This document shows positions 26,884-35,314 of a DNA stretch of 54,122 nt, piece by piece. Under the pieces are notes generated by a model. The model did no database searches and had not been told where the DNA came from. It saw nothing but the letters and a program-made list of their open reading frames with translations. The DNA is taken from the NCBI RefSeq assembly GCF_900109075.1, contig NZ_FNYS01000020.1, forward strand, positions 1-54,122. Direction: 5' to 3'. Source of the stretch: Myroides marinus (GTDB taxonomy: Bacteria; Bacteroidota; Bacteroidia; Flavobacteriales; Flavobacteriaceae). Position 1 is the first letter of the stretch. The number at the start of each line of letters is the position of its first letter. A program made the translations under genes and the position numbers.

Positions 26884-28005
26884 TTACATTTTTATCTTAC
26901 TTCCTTCTCTTAGTCCTCCGATGTCTTCGCTCACCACTTTATCTCCGCGTTTTAATCCACTTGTCACCACGAAGTATTGGCTATTAGGTACTTTATCCAT
27001 AATACTGATTTCTGTACTCTTCACCACTCCTGAGGCATCTGCTACATAAACAAAACGTTTTCCTTGTACTTCGAATGTAGCTTTCTGTGGTACCAAAATA
27101 GCGTCTGCTACCTCCTCATATACACGAATAGTAGCGCTATTTCCACTGCGTAATAACCCTTGAGGATTAGCGAATACTGCTCTAAAATTCACACTACCAG
27201 TCTGTGGATCTATTTGTCCACTTACAGTATTGATTTTACCTTTTTGGTTATATTCACTTCCATTCGCTAAGATTAAACCAACCTCTTGTAATCCTTCTAA
27301 ACGCTGTTGAAGAGTTTGTTCTCCCCCTTTTTGCATAAAGTCGATAAACTCTTTCTCATTCATAGAGAAATAAGCATTGATACTTCCTATCTCAGATACA
27401 GTAGTTAATGGTTGAGCAGATGCACTACTTACTAAAGCTCCCACTTTATAAGGGATAAGCCCTATCACTCCATCAAAAGGAGCTACCACTTGTGTATACC
27501 CTACATTAGCCTGAGCACTGTTAAGACTTGCTCTGGCTTGAGCCAATTGAGCTTCTTTACTTCTAAGAGTGTACTCAGCTGATTCTAACTCATAATTACT
27601 TATAATCCCCTCTTTTACTAATGGTTTAGCCTTAGCCACTTGCATACGAGCATTGTTTAGTTCTGCTTCTGCGTTTTTGATAGAAGCCGAAGCGGCCATA
27701 CTCTCTTCATGATATTGAGGGGCGTATATTTTGAATAAGACTTGCCCTTTCTTTACTGTTTGTCCTTCATCCACATAGATAGCTTCTACGAAACCATCAA
27801 TCTTTGGACGCATTTCTACATCCTTAATCCCTTGTAACACTACGGGATAATCTGTAAATAAATTAGCTTTCTCTGTTTTCACAGACAGAATAGGATATTG
27901 TTCTACAGGCCCTTCAACCCCCCATTCTTCTCCTTGTTTTTTATCTTGACATGCCCATAATAAGGCGATTGTAGTAAGACCTAAAAAAGTAGATGTTTTT
28001 CTCAT
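26884..28005 (-). CDS. RND efflux periplasmic adaptor (membrane fusion lipoprotein)
   Basis: A 373-residue AcrA-type adaptor anchored by a lipid (MRKTSTFLGLTTIALLWAC, Cys19). It has a split lipoyl domain (VDEGQTVKKGQVLFKIYAPQY near 77 and VVAPFDGVIGLIPYKVGALV near 175). A helical hairpin of about 75 residues lies in between (ASIKNAEAELNNARMQVAKA). A beta-barrel and a membrane-proximal domain end at GLREGSKIKM. It is the first gene of the operon adaptor-pump-channel. The promoter 69 bases upstream carries repeated motifs likely bound by the AraC protein encoded at 28698-29561. Confidence 0.94.
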   Translation of the reverse strand: MRKTSTFLGLTTIALLWACQDKKQGEEWGVEGPVEQYPILSVKTEKANLFTDYPVVLQGIKDVEMRPKIDGFVEAIYVDEGQTVKKGQVLFKIYAPQYHEESMAASASIKNAEAELNNARMQVAKAKPLVKEGIISNYELESAEYTLRSKEAQLAQARASLNSAQANVGYTQVVAPFDGVIGLIPYKVGALVSSASAQPLTTVSEIGSINAYFSMNEKEFIDFMQKGGEQTLQQRLEGLQEVGLILANGSEYNQKGKINTVSGQIDPQTGSVNFRAVFANPQGLLRSGNSATIRVYEEVADAILVPQKATFEVQGKRFVYVADASGVVKSTEISIMDKVPNSQYFVVTSGLKRGDKVVSEDIGGLREGSKIKM

Positions 28006-28066
28006 CTCTAACTATATATTAAATATTGAATTATATTGCTATTCAGTGGTAATGCTTCTATTTTTA

Positions 28067-28096
28067 CTGGTAGCAAATGTATTGTCTTCTGGTAGC
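28067..28096 (-). promoter_or_regulatory. RND operon promoter with 22-bp-spaced direct repeats
   Basis: Minus-strand TACATTTG (28074-28081) matches the -7 consensus and lies 69 bases before the adaptor ATG. It sits between two identical 8-mers, CTGGTAGC at 28067-28074 and at 28089-28096, whose starts are 22 bp apart, two helical turns. That is the geometry of AraC-family half-sites. No -33 TTG is found at the usual distance, so activation by a regulator is plausible. Confidence 0.55.
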
Positions 28097-28108
28097 TATA
28101 GAAAGGGA

Positions 28109-28385
28109 CAAAAAGGAGATTTTTTAGTCAAAAGGTAAGATTTTAGAAATCAAGAAGAGTCTTACTCAAATACTAATAAGTATTATCTCCTATATTAACC
28201 CTCTCTATTTAAGCCTATATAAGGATACACTACGCAGTGATAACACCACTAATAACATGAGGCAAAATTCTACTAATGAAGAGTAGCAGACAATACCAAT
28301 AACTCGGTATAGATGTTCAAAAAGTCGGTTTTGAAACATTTAACTATAATCGTTCTAAATAGTCAGATTTTAGACAAAAGGTAAG
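28109..28385 (+). repeat. Repeated CAAAAGGTAAG motif in the efflux control region
   Basis: The 18-mer TTTTAGTCAAAAGGTAAG (28122-28139) recurs with one change (TTTTAGACAAAAGGTAAG) at 28368-28385. A looser copy, CAAAAAGGAGATTTT, begins at 28109, 20 bp before the first. The copies lie in the 692-base gap between the pump operon and its upstream AraC gene. Operator sites, or remnants of an older duplicated control region, are possible. I found no gene in 28006-28697. Confidence 0.55.
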
Positions 28386-28556
28386 TTTGTTCTACATAGT
28401 AGCAACAAGAGATTGTAATTTATTCTTTAGACAATGAATACCTTGATATGGTCTTTTTATATTAATCTTATAAATACTCAACCCCTCTTTTATAATAGTA
28501 ATGTTAGGAGTTAGGAATGATTAGGAGTGAATCAATATTGTATCAATAATACATCT

Positions 28557-28630
28557 ATAGTGACTCCATTAATTTACCTAAAAACAATGGAGTCACTATG
28601 GACTCATTATGGACTCACTATGGACTCACC
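28557..28630. repeat. 14-bp stem-loop followed by three 11-bp direct repeats
   Basis: ATAGTGACTCCATT (28557-28570) pairs perfectly with AATGGAGTCACTAT (28586-28599) around a 15-base loop. Immediately after it the unit TATGGACTCAC occurs three times in a row (the first ends in T), up to about 28630. The GACTC/GAGTC core recurs throughout. It lies about 70 bases beyond the 3' end of the AraC gene. The hairpin has no T-run, so it is not a standard terminator. Confidence 0.8.
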
Positions 28631-28697
28631 GCATACAAAAGTCAAATACAACAAAAAGAAGAGACAATATAAACAGTCAATTCTTTACTATAGTATT

Positions 28698-29561
28698 TTA
28701 TAAATTATGACGATAAGTGCTTGGGGTTATGCTGCTGTATTTCTTAAAATATTTGCCAAAGGTGCTCTGATCACTAAAGTGTAAGATCTCAGTGATGGCA
28801 CCAATAGAAAGTGTTTGGTCCTGAAGTAATATTTTTGCTTCTAAGACCACTTGATTTTGTATCCATTCACTGGCAGTCAGCCCAGTCTCAGCAGAGATAA
28901 CCTGGCTCAAGTATTTAGGATGTACATGTAGATAATCCGCATAGTACTGTACACTTCTATGTTCTTTACAGTACTTTCCTACAGCTTCTCTAAATCTTAA
29001 TGCTAACTTATGCAAACTCTTAGTAGCATTGCCATACTTCTCGTATAGATGAGCTACTTCATTAATCATACTGTAGACTATACCGCGTATTACTTCTGTA
29101 TAATAAGAATTAGAAGAATTAGCATGTAAATCTATAACCTTAAACATAGCTCTAAAACTCTCAAATTCCTCTTGGTTAAGCTGTGTAACACATCCTCCTA
29201 AACTTGATAAATCTGAGAATGAAGCTAAGACATTATTCTCTACTAATTTATCTTGAAGAAAGTCTTCCGCAAAAAGGATTGTTGTCATCTCATAGGAGCG
29301 TCGTGTCTTATCCCATCGCTTAATCGATGTAGTATCCGCAAAGATAATAGCTGGTCCCTGAATAGTGTATTCCGTAAGATCTATGTAAAACGTAATCTCT
29401 CCTTCTTCTAAAAGACCTATACCATAATAGTTAGAGCGATAAGGTTCTGCTGGATAATAGGCTAGATTAATCACTGGAATATAGATATAGCGCTCTTGAG
29501 TTTCGAATTCTTCAAAACTTGTTCTCAATCTATCTAATGTTTCCCATTTTATATTTTTCAT
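28698..29561 (-). CDS. AraC-family transcriptional regulator (probable efflux regulator)
   Basis: The 287 residues comprise an N-terminal sensor domain of about 180 residues (YYGIGLLEEGEITFYIDLTE resembles an AraC cupin strand pair) and a C-terminal AraC DNA-binding domain (about 190-285). That domain contains YCKEHRSVQYYADYLHVHPKYLSQVIS and TEILHFSDQSTFGKYFKKYSS, the standard two helix-turn-helix units. It is encoded just upstream of, and on the same strand as, the RND operon, separated by a repeat-rich spacer. Regulation of the pump is inferred from this position. It has its own TATATTTG promoter. Confidence 0.9.
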   Translation of the reverse strand: MKNIKWETLDRLRTSFEEFETQERYIYIPVINLAYYPAEPYRSNYYGIGLLEEGEITFYIDLTEYTIQGPAIIFADTTSIKRWDKTRRSYEMTTILFAEDFLQDKLVENNVLASFSDLSSLGGCVTQLNQEEFESFRAMFKVIDLHANSSNSYYTEVIRGIVYSMINEVAHLYEKYGNATKSLHKLALRFREAVGKYCKEHRSVQYYADYLHVHPKYLSQVISAETGLTASEWIQNQVVLEAKILLQDQTLSIGAITEILHFSDQSTFGKYFKKYSSITPSTYRHNL

Positions 29562-29579
29562 CTAGACAATACTATACAG

Positions 29580-29587
29580 CAAATATA
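29580..29587 (-). promoter_or_regulatory. -7 element of the efflux-linked AraC gene
   Basis: Minus-strand TATATTTG, about 19 bases before the ATG. No clear -33 element is visible in the AT-rich sequence upstream. Confidence 0.55.
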
Positions 29588-29687
29588 GTTTTCATTCTAT
29601 TATTTTTAAGTTTATAATTCTACTATTTATTATAAAAACCTATCGTATAATAGATAGAAAATGTATAATCTGACAGAGATAGACTCA

Positions 29688-29716
29688 TTGGTCAAAAAAA
29701 AATATCATTATATTTG
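29688..29716 (+). promoter_or_regulatory. Promoter of the oxidoreductase-dapD-glycosyltransferase operon
   Basis: TTG (29688-29690), 18 bases, TATATTTG (29709-29716). It serves the genes from 29759 onward and rules out a TTG start codon at 29714, which lies inside the -7 element. Confidence 0.7.
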
Positions 29717-29758
29717 CTTTATTATAATTATATACCTCAACACACAAATTTAAAAGAG

Positions 29759-30598
29759 ATGAAAACACTAGGATGGATAGGACTTGGTAATATGGGAACA
29801 CCTATGGCAACTAATCTTTTAAAGGCGGAATACCCAGTTAATTTTTACAGACGAGATATCGCTAAAGTATCTCCTTTATCTGCGTTAGGCGCTGTGGCTA
29901 TAGATAACTTACAAGACTTTATTCATCAGACTGATATCGTATTTTTTACTTTACCTGATGATAAAGTGGTAGAGCAAATGTTCGAAAATATTGTTCAGAC
30001 AGATGTAACAGATAAGATATTTGTGAATAGCAGTACTATATCGCCTACTCTAGCAGAGAAACTAGGCGAATTAATCCATGCTAAAGGAGCTCATTATATA
30101 GATGCTCCTGTATCTGGTAGTGTTAAGCCTGCTATAGATGGTACTTTACTATTTTTAGTAGGTGGGGATAAAGTTATCTATGAAGCTATCATCCCTTACC
30201 TAGAGGTAATGGGAAAAAGTCATTACTATTTAGGTAACTCAGGTAGTGGTAGTAAAGCTAAATTAGCAATCAATTATTATATGGCTGTAGTAGTACAGGG
30301 ACTAGCCGAAACTGTATTATTCGCTGAAGAAAACGGAGTCAACAGAGAAATGATGACGGCTATCATTAATGATAGTGCATGTGGATCTGGTATGAGTAAA
30401 ATAAAAACTCCTAGTATCCTGAATGAAGAATACCCTGCAGCATTTCCTTTAAAGTTTATGCTAAAAGATATTAGACTAGCACAGGATGCAGGATGGAATA
30501 CTTCATTAGTAAAGTCTACAGAAGAGGCTTATGCTAAAGCTAGTGAAGATGGATTAGCAGAGAATGACTTAATGGCTGTAATCAAGGCTATTAAATAA
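29759..30598 (+). CDS. NAD(P)-dependent beta-hydroxyacid dehydrogenase (3-hydroxyisobutyrate dehydrogenase family)
   Basis: The 279 residues belong to the 6-phosphogluconate / 3-hydroxyisobutyrate dehydrogenase group. The Rossmann loop is GWIGLGNMGTPMATNLL (residues 4-20), the substrate-binding motif is DAPVSGSVKPA near 115, and the catalytic lysine is in GSGSKAKLAINYYM near 165. Typical substrates of the group are 3-hydroxyisobutyrate, tartronate semialdehyde and succinic semialdehyde; which one applies here is unknown. The start ATG at 29759 gives the usual family N-terminus, and longer alternatives overlap the promoter. It is the first gene of a probable operon, 31 bases before dapD. Confidence 0.9.
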   Translation: MKTLGWIGLGNMGTPMATNLLKAEYPVNFYRRDIAKVSPLSALGAVAIDNLQDFIHQTDIVFFTLPDDKVVEQMFENIVQTDVTDKIFVNSSTISPTLAEKLGELIHAKGAHYIDAPVSGSVKPAIDGTLLFLVGGDKVIYEAIIPYLEVMGKSHYYLGNSGSGSKAKLAINYYMAVVVQGLAETVLFAEENGVNREMMTAIINDSACGSGMSKIKTPSILNEEYPAAFPLKFMLKDIRLAQDAGWNTSLVKSTEEAYAKASEDGLAENDLMAVIKAIK

Positions 30599-30629
30599 AT
30601 ATATATAACTAAACATCAATCTAAGACAG

Positions 30630-31445
30630 ATGACGCACTTACAAGAAGTAATCGAAAAAGCGTGGGATGACCGCTCACTTTTACAAGATCAAAACACTCA
30701 AAATACTATTCGTGAAGTTATAGAGCTGATTGACAGTGGTAAATTGCGTGTGGCTGAGCCTAAAGGCAGTGAATGGCAAATTAATGAATGGGTAAAAAAG
30801 GCGGTAGTGTTGTACTTCCCTATCCAAAAGATGGAAACTTTAGAAGCTGGTATATTCGAATACCACGATAAAATGCCTCTAAAGAAAAACTACGCTGAGA
30901 AAGGTATCAGAGTAGTACCTAATGCTGTAGCTCGTCATGGGGCTTATATTTCTTCTGGTGTTATCCTAATGCCTTCTTATGTGAATATCGGTGCTTATGT
31001 AGATGAGGGAACTATGGTAGACACATGGGCTACTGTGGGATCATGTGCTCAGATTGGTAAACACGTTCACTTATCAGGTGGTGTTGGTATCGGTGGTGTA
31101 TTAGAGCCACTACAAGCTGCACCAGTTATCATCGAAGACAATGCATTTATCGGATCGCGTTGTATCGTAGTAGAAGGTGTTCGCGTAGGTAAAGAGGCTG
31201 TATTAGGTGCTAATGTTGTACTTACTGCTTCTACTAAAATTATAGACGTAACAGGAGATACTCCTAAAGAAATAAAAGGTTATGTACCTGAGCGCTCTGT
31301 AGTGATTCCTGGTTCATATACTAAAAAATTCCCTGCTGGTGAATTCCAAGTACCTTGTGCTTTAATCATCGGTCAGAGAAAACCATCTACAGATCTTAAA
31401 ACATCTCTAAACGATGCGCTAAGAGAATACAATGTAGCTGTATAA
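30630..31445 (+). CDS. dapD: 2,3,4,5-tetrahydropyridine-2,6-dicarboxylate N-succinyltransferase
   Basis: Succinylates tetrahydrodipicolinate in the succinylase branch of lysine and meso-diaminopimelate synthesis, thereby feeding peptidoglycan. The 271 residues match full-length DapD. A helical N-terminal domain is followed by a left-handed beta-helix of hexapeptide repeats (about 100-210, with VILMPSYVNIGAYVDEGTMV and LSGGVGIGGVLEPL) and a C-terminal strand pair. The gene lies 16 bases before the glycosyltransferase genes, so an envelope precursor enzyme is transcribed with envelope glycan genes. Confidence 0.96.
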   Translation: MTHLQEVIEKAWDDRSLLQDQNTQNTIREVIELIDSGKLRVAEPKGSEWQINEWVKKAVVLYFPIQKMETLEAGIFEYHDKMPLKKNYAEKGIRVVPNAVARHGAYISSGVILMPSYVNIGAYVDEGTMVDTWATVGSCAQIGKHVHLSGGVGIGGVLEPLQAAPVIIEDNAFIGSRCIVVEGVRVGKEAVLGANVVLTASTKIIDVTGDTPKEIKGYVPERSVVIPGSYTKKFPAGEFQVPCALIIGQRKPSTDLKTSLNDALREYNVAV

Positions 31446-31461
31446 ACAATCTAAACTTATT

Positions 31462-32226
31462 ATGGGAAAAATCTCTGGTGTCATTATTGCATTTAATGAA
31501 GAACAATATATAGAACGCTGCCTTAAATCAATGCAAGGAGTTGTTGACGAAATAGTTGTTATTGACTCTTTTTCAACTGATAAAACAGTAGAAATAGCTC
31601 AACAATACAACGCTCGTATTGTCAAACATCCTTTCACTGGTTTTACTGATCAGAAAAACTTTGCAAATGATCAAGCACAGTATGATTATATTCTATCATT
31701 AGATGCTGATGAAGCTTTAAGTGATGAACTAAAACAACAAATCCTTCATATCAAGCCAAATATTGAGCAATATGAAGGATATAGTTTTAATATTTTAAAT
31801 AACTATTGTGGTCAGTGGATAAAACATTCTAACTGGTACCCTGGTACTAAAACTCGTTTATTCAATAGAATAAAAGGGAGATGGTATAGTCCTACTAATT
31901 TACATGAGACTATTAAATTCGAAGGAGCTAGCCAAACTAAGCACCTTAAGGGAGACTTACTTCACTGGGCTTATGATAGCTATAGCGAACATCATGCTAA
32001 AAATGATAGGTATACTACATTAGCTGCTACTAACTTCGTAAAATATAAAAACAAAAAAATCCCTGTAATCAAAATAGTAATAAACCCGTTCTGGAAGTTC
32101 TTTAAGAATTACTTTATTAAGAAAGGATTCTTAGATGGATTTAATGGTTTTGTAATCTGTTCTATGGCTGCTTATTCTACTTTCTTAAAGTATATTAAAA
32201 TCATAGAACTGCAACGAAAAAAATAA
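31462..32226 (+). CDS. Family 2 glycosyltransferase (WaaE/KdtX-like)
   Basis: A 254-residue GT-A fold enzyme. The N-terminus GKISGVIIAFNEEQYIERCL holds the nucleotide-sugar pocket. VVIDSFSTDKTVEIAQQYNA and the metal-binding DADEA (SLDADEAL near residue 80) are typical of GT2. The overall pattern, including TDQKNFANDQA and the HWAYDSYSEHHAKNDRYT segment, resembles LPS core beta-glycosyltransferases of the WaaE/KdtX group. There is a hydrophobic, basic tail but no clear membrane helix. The next gene follows after 3 bases. Sugar donor and acceptor are unknown. Confidence 0.9.
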   Translation: MGKISGVIIAFNEEQYIERCLKSMQGVVDEIVVIDSFSTDKTVEIAQQYNARIVKHPFTGFTDQKNFANDQAQYDYILSLDADEALSDELKQQILHIKPNIEQYEGYSFNILNNYCGQWIKHSNWYPGTKTRLFNRIKGRWYSPTNLHETIKFEGASQTKHLKGDLLHWAYDSYSEHHAKNDRYTTLAATNFVKYKNKKIPVIKIVINPFWKFFKNYFIKKGFLDGFNGFVICSMAAYSTFLKYIKIIELQRKK

Positions 32227-32229
32227 GAT

Positions 32230-33339
32230 ATGAAAATTGGTTTTGACGCTAAACGGTTATTTCACAATAATACTGGTTTAGGGAACTATAGTCGCGATCT
32301 AGTAAGAATATTAAAAACATATTACCCTAATAACGATTATATATTATACAATCCTAAGCCGAAGGATTTACCTTTCTTCTCTGATAAAAATAACTTTAAT
32401 ATCATATCTCCCTCTGGACTTATGAGAAAGCTTCATTTTATATGGAGAACATATGGAATAGCTAAAACAGCTACTGCTAAACAATTAGATATTTATCACG
32501 GGCTATCTGGAGAAATAGCTGTAGGATTACCCTCTAATGTAAAAAAAGTAGTTACAATACACGATCTTATATTTGAACGTTACCCACACCTATACTCTAA
32601 ATGGGATAGAAAAGCACATTTTAAAAAGTTTAAATATGCTGTGGATAATGCAGACGCTATTGTCGCTATTAGTGAACAAACCAAACAAGATATCGTTACT
32701 TACTTAAAAGTTGCTCCAGAAAAAATAGAAGTCATATATCAAGGGTGCGCTCAGGCTTTTAAAGAACATTATACTACTAATGAACTACAGACTACACGTG
32801 AGAAGTTTAATCTTCCAGAGCAGTTTGTTCTGAATGTAGGAACTATAGAAGAAAGAAAAAATGCTTTAAGCTTAGTAAAAGCAATAAAAGACTTAGATAC
32901 CAAACTAGTATTAATCGGTCGAAAAACAGACTATGCTAAAAGCATAGATCAATACATTGCTGAGCATAAAATAGAGCATAAGGTAATCTTCTTACATGGT
33001 GTTAGCTTAACAGAGTTAGCCCATATTTATCAATTAGCTACAGTATTCGCTTACCCTTCTATATTTGAAGGTTTTGGTATTCCTATTATTGAAGCATTGT
33101 ACTCTGGTACGCCAGTTATTACTACTAATTCTGGAGTATTTCCTGAAGCAGGAGGCCCTGATAGTATATATGTAAATGAATATGATGTAGAACAGATAAG
33201 TGATGCTATTAGTACTTTATTAAAGGATGAAACAACGAGATTACAAATAGCTGAACAAGGAAGGGTGTATGCTCAAAAGTTTAATGATGAACAGATAGCT
33301 AAACACTGGAATAATTTATACACAAAAATATTAGAATAA
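32230..33339 (+). CDS. Family 4 glycosyltransferase
   Basis: A 369-residue GT-B retaining glycosyltransferase, probably cytoplasmic and membrane-associated. The N-terminal domain starts MKIGFDAKRLFHNNTGLGNY, and the C-terminal domain holds FVLNVGTIEERKN near 195. The family signature PSIFEGFGIPIIEALYSGTP appears near 280, with the E-x7-E residues that bind the donor sugar nucleotide. It is tightly linked to both neighbours: 3 bases after the GT2 gene and overlapping the next gene by one base. Probably builds an LPS core or surface glycan. Confidence 0.93.
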   Translation: MKIGFDAKRLFHNNTGLGNYSRDLVRILKTYYPNNDYILYNPKPKDLPFFSDKNNFNIISPSGLMRKLHFIWRTYGIAKTATAKQLDIYHGLSGEIAVGLPSNVKKVVTIHDLIFERYPHLYSKWDRKAHFKKFKYAVDNADAIVAISEQTKQDIVTYLKVAPEKIEVIYQGCAQAFKEHYTTNELQTTREKFNLPEQFVLNVGTIEERKNALSLVKAIKDLDTKLVLIGRKTDYAKSIDQYIAEHKIEHKVIFLHGVSLTELAHIYQLATVFAYPSIFEGFGIPIIEALYSGTPVITTNSGVFPEAGGPDSIYVNEYDVEQISDAISTLLKDETTRLQIAEQGRVYAQKFNDEQIAKHWNNLYTKILE

Positions 33340-34424
33340 TGAACGTAGCTTTTTTTAACTCAATTGCAACTTGGGGAGGTGGAGAAAAATGGCATTTTGA
33401 AACCAGTGTGTATTTTGCACAAAAAGGATACAACATCTTCTTTTTTTGTAACCCTGATGGAGTAATTGCAGAGAAATTAAAACAATTTCCTCAAGTAAAA
33501 ATTATTCCTATTAAGGCTTCTAATTTAAGCTTCCTTAATCCTTTTAAAATTAATGCGGTTAAGCAACAATTCATAGATAACAAAATAGATACAGTGATAA
33601 TCAATCACCCTGGAGATCTAAAAATAGCTGGTAACGCTGCTCATAAAGCAGGAGTTAGTAGAATTATCTATCGCAGAGGATCAGCTATCCCTATTAAGAA
33701 TAAAGCGCTTAATCGCTATATCTTCAAAAATTGGATAACAGATATATTAGCTAATTCAGAAGCGACAAAACTAACAATAGTTGAAAAAAATGCTCAACTA
33801 TTTCCTCTAGAAGATATTAAAGTAATTTATAACCATATTGATATTGCTAAATTTAGTTCTATTGAGACTAAAAGAGATGATCAATTTGATGAAGATACTT
33901 TAGTCATAGGAAATTTAGGAAGATTGGCTCCACAAAAAAATCAACACTTTCTAATAGACCTTTCTAAACAGCTTACTGAGTTGAATATAAAGCATAAGAT
34001 TCTAATAGGTGGAATTGGTGAACTTGAAGAAGAATTAAAAGCTTACTCGAACGCTCAAGGTACACAGGACACGGTTCTTTTTGAAGGTTTTCAAGAAGAC
34101 ATTCAAGCTTTCTTATCTCGTATAGATATCTTTTTTCTTTCCTCTTTATGGGAGGGATTTGGATATGTATTAGCAGAAGCTGCTCTATGTAAAAAACCTA
34201 TTATTGCATTTAACTTAAGTAGTAATCCAGAATTAGTTATTGATAACCAATCAGGGTATCTTATAGATAAAAACAGTATAGAGCAAGCCGTAGAAAAAAT
34301 CTTGCTTCTAAAAGATAAAGACTTACGTCAAAAATTTGGAGAATATGGTTACAATCACTGTAGTAAAACATTTGAACGCAACCATATCCTAAACCAATTA
34401 GAACAATATATATTCTTAAAATAA
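33339..34424 (+). CDS. Family 4 glycosyltransferase
   Basis: A 361-residue GT-B enzyme beginning MNVAFFNSIATWGGGEKWHF, with a glycine-rich donor loop typical of GT4. The C-terminal half has LVIGNLGRLAPQKNQHFLID near 190 and SSLWEGFGYVLAEAALCKKP near 275. The latter carries the conserved E-x7-E motif (EGFGYVLAE). It is coupled to the previous gene by a TAATG overlap. Its 3' end overlaps the convergent deacetylase gene by 9 bases, so no terminator fits between them. Confidence 0.92.
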   Translation: MNVAFFNSIATWGGGEKWHFETSVYFAQKGYNIFFFCNPDGVIAEKLKQFPQVKIIPIKASNLSFLNPFKINAVKQQFIDNKIDTVIINHPGDLKIAGNAAHKAGVSRIIYRRGSAIPIKNKALNRYIFKNWITDILANSEATKLTIVEKNAQLFPLEDIKVIYNHIDIAKFSSIETKRDDQFDEDTLVIGNLGRLAPQKNQHFLIDLSKQLTELNIKHKILIGGIGELEEELKAYSNAQGTQDTVLFEGFQEDIQAFLSRIDIFFLSSLWEGFGYVLAEAALCKKPIIAFNLSSNPELVIDNQSGYLIDKNSIEQAVEKILLLKDKDLRQKFGEYGYNHCSKTFERNHILNQLEQYIFLK

Positions 34425-35120
34425 CTTACCAAAAAGTAGTTTTATTTTAAACTTAAACATAGACTCGTTTCCTCGGATATCGAGTCTTTGTATTTCATAA
34501 GGATTCTTAAATGGAAACTTATTCACTCTATTTCCTATTCTAAGCCCATAGGTAATTTTATTCTTTACTAACTCTTGAAAGAATACAGATTTAGCTGGTT
34601 CCTTCTTAGGAAAGTTACCATATGGATAAGCTACTGCTGGAAATACACTTAATTGTTGTTGTTCACATATAGCAAAACAAGCGTCAAAGTCCTCTTTAAT
34701 TTCTTCATTAGTTAACTTAGCATAAGCTCTATGCTTATAAGAATGATGCCCTAACTCTACTAAATCTGGCAAGCTTTTTAATTGCTCTACTGTCATTATA
34801 GCTTCTTTTCCATCATTCCATCCATCAGTACCTCCTATATAAGCAAAAGGAATGAAGAATGTTGCTTTTAAATTATACTTCTCCAATAAAGGCACAGCAT
34901 ACGCTAACTGATTAACAGTCACATCATCAAATGTTATAACTACATTCTTTCCTTTCAATGATTTAGTATCTAATAACTCACTTAAATAATGCGTTTTATA
35001 GTTTTTAGAAACTAAATACTTAAACTGCTCTTCTAAAAAATCTTTATGTATTGTTAGCCCTTCTACCTTAGTGTAATCTTCTGTTACATTATGGTACATT
35101 AAAACAGGAAGTTTAGCCAT
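34416..35120 (-). CDS. Polysaccharide deacetylase family protein (NodB homology)
   Basis: The 234 residues carry a carbohydrate esterase 4 fold without signal peptide. Motif 1 is VVITFDDVTVNQ (the usual TFDDG has V in place of G). Motif 2 is ELGHHSYKHRAY, with the HxxxH metal ligands, and PAVAYPYGNFPK is the motif 3-like stretch. These residues bind the catalytic metal in N- or O-deacetylases acting on surface glycans. The metal ligands D, H and H are all visible, so activity is likely, though the substrate is unknown. It converges on the glycosyltransferase operon and may modify its product. Confidence 0.88.
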   Translation of the reverse strand: MAKLPVLMYHNVTEDYTKVEGLTIHKDFLEEQFKYLVSKNYKTHYLSELLDTKSLKGKNVVITFDDVTVNQLAYAVPLLEKYNLKATFFIPFAYIGGTDGWNDGKEAIMTVEQLKSLPDLVELGHHSYKHRAYAKLTNEEIKEDFDACFAICEQQQLSVFPAVAYPYGNFPKKEPAKSVFFQELVKNKITYGLRIGNRVNKFPFKNPYEIQRLDIRGNESMFKFKIKLLFGKLF

Positions 35121-35131
35121 CTCTTTTTTTA

Positions 35132-35163
35132 CAAAAATAAACTATTAATCCAATCTGTATCAA
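35132..35163 (-). promoter_or_regulatory. Promoter of the polysaccharide deacetylase gene
   Basis: Minus-strand TATTTTTG (35132-35139) and TTG (35161-35163), spacer 21. The -7 element ends 11 bases before the ATG, giving a very short leader. Confidence 0.55.
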
Positions 35164-35272
35164 ACATAAAACGGAAAACAAGCAAACTCTAGAAATAAAT
35201 AAGATATTAAAACACTATAAACAAAGAGTTTATCAAATCAAATAATAATTTTTAAAATCTTATTTTTTAGTC

Positions 35273-35280
35273 TATTTTTG
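35273..35280 (+). promoter_or_regulatory. -7 element of the purL promoter
   Basis: TATTTTTG, with a leader of about 28 bases to the ATG at 35315. No TTG is seen at -33. Confidence 0.55.
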
Positions 35281-35314
35281 TGCATTACAACAACAACTAA
35301 ATATTCTTAACGTA

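Noticed and set aside
28598..28630. CRISPR-like tandem repeats
   Set aside because: Units are only 11 bp and directly adjacent without spacers; no cas genes in the window.
29714..29758. TTG start for the beta-hydroxyacid dehydrogenase
   Set aside because: The TTG is the end of the promoter element TATATTTG; the Rossmann loop follows directly after the ATG at 29759.
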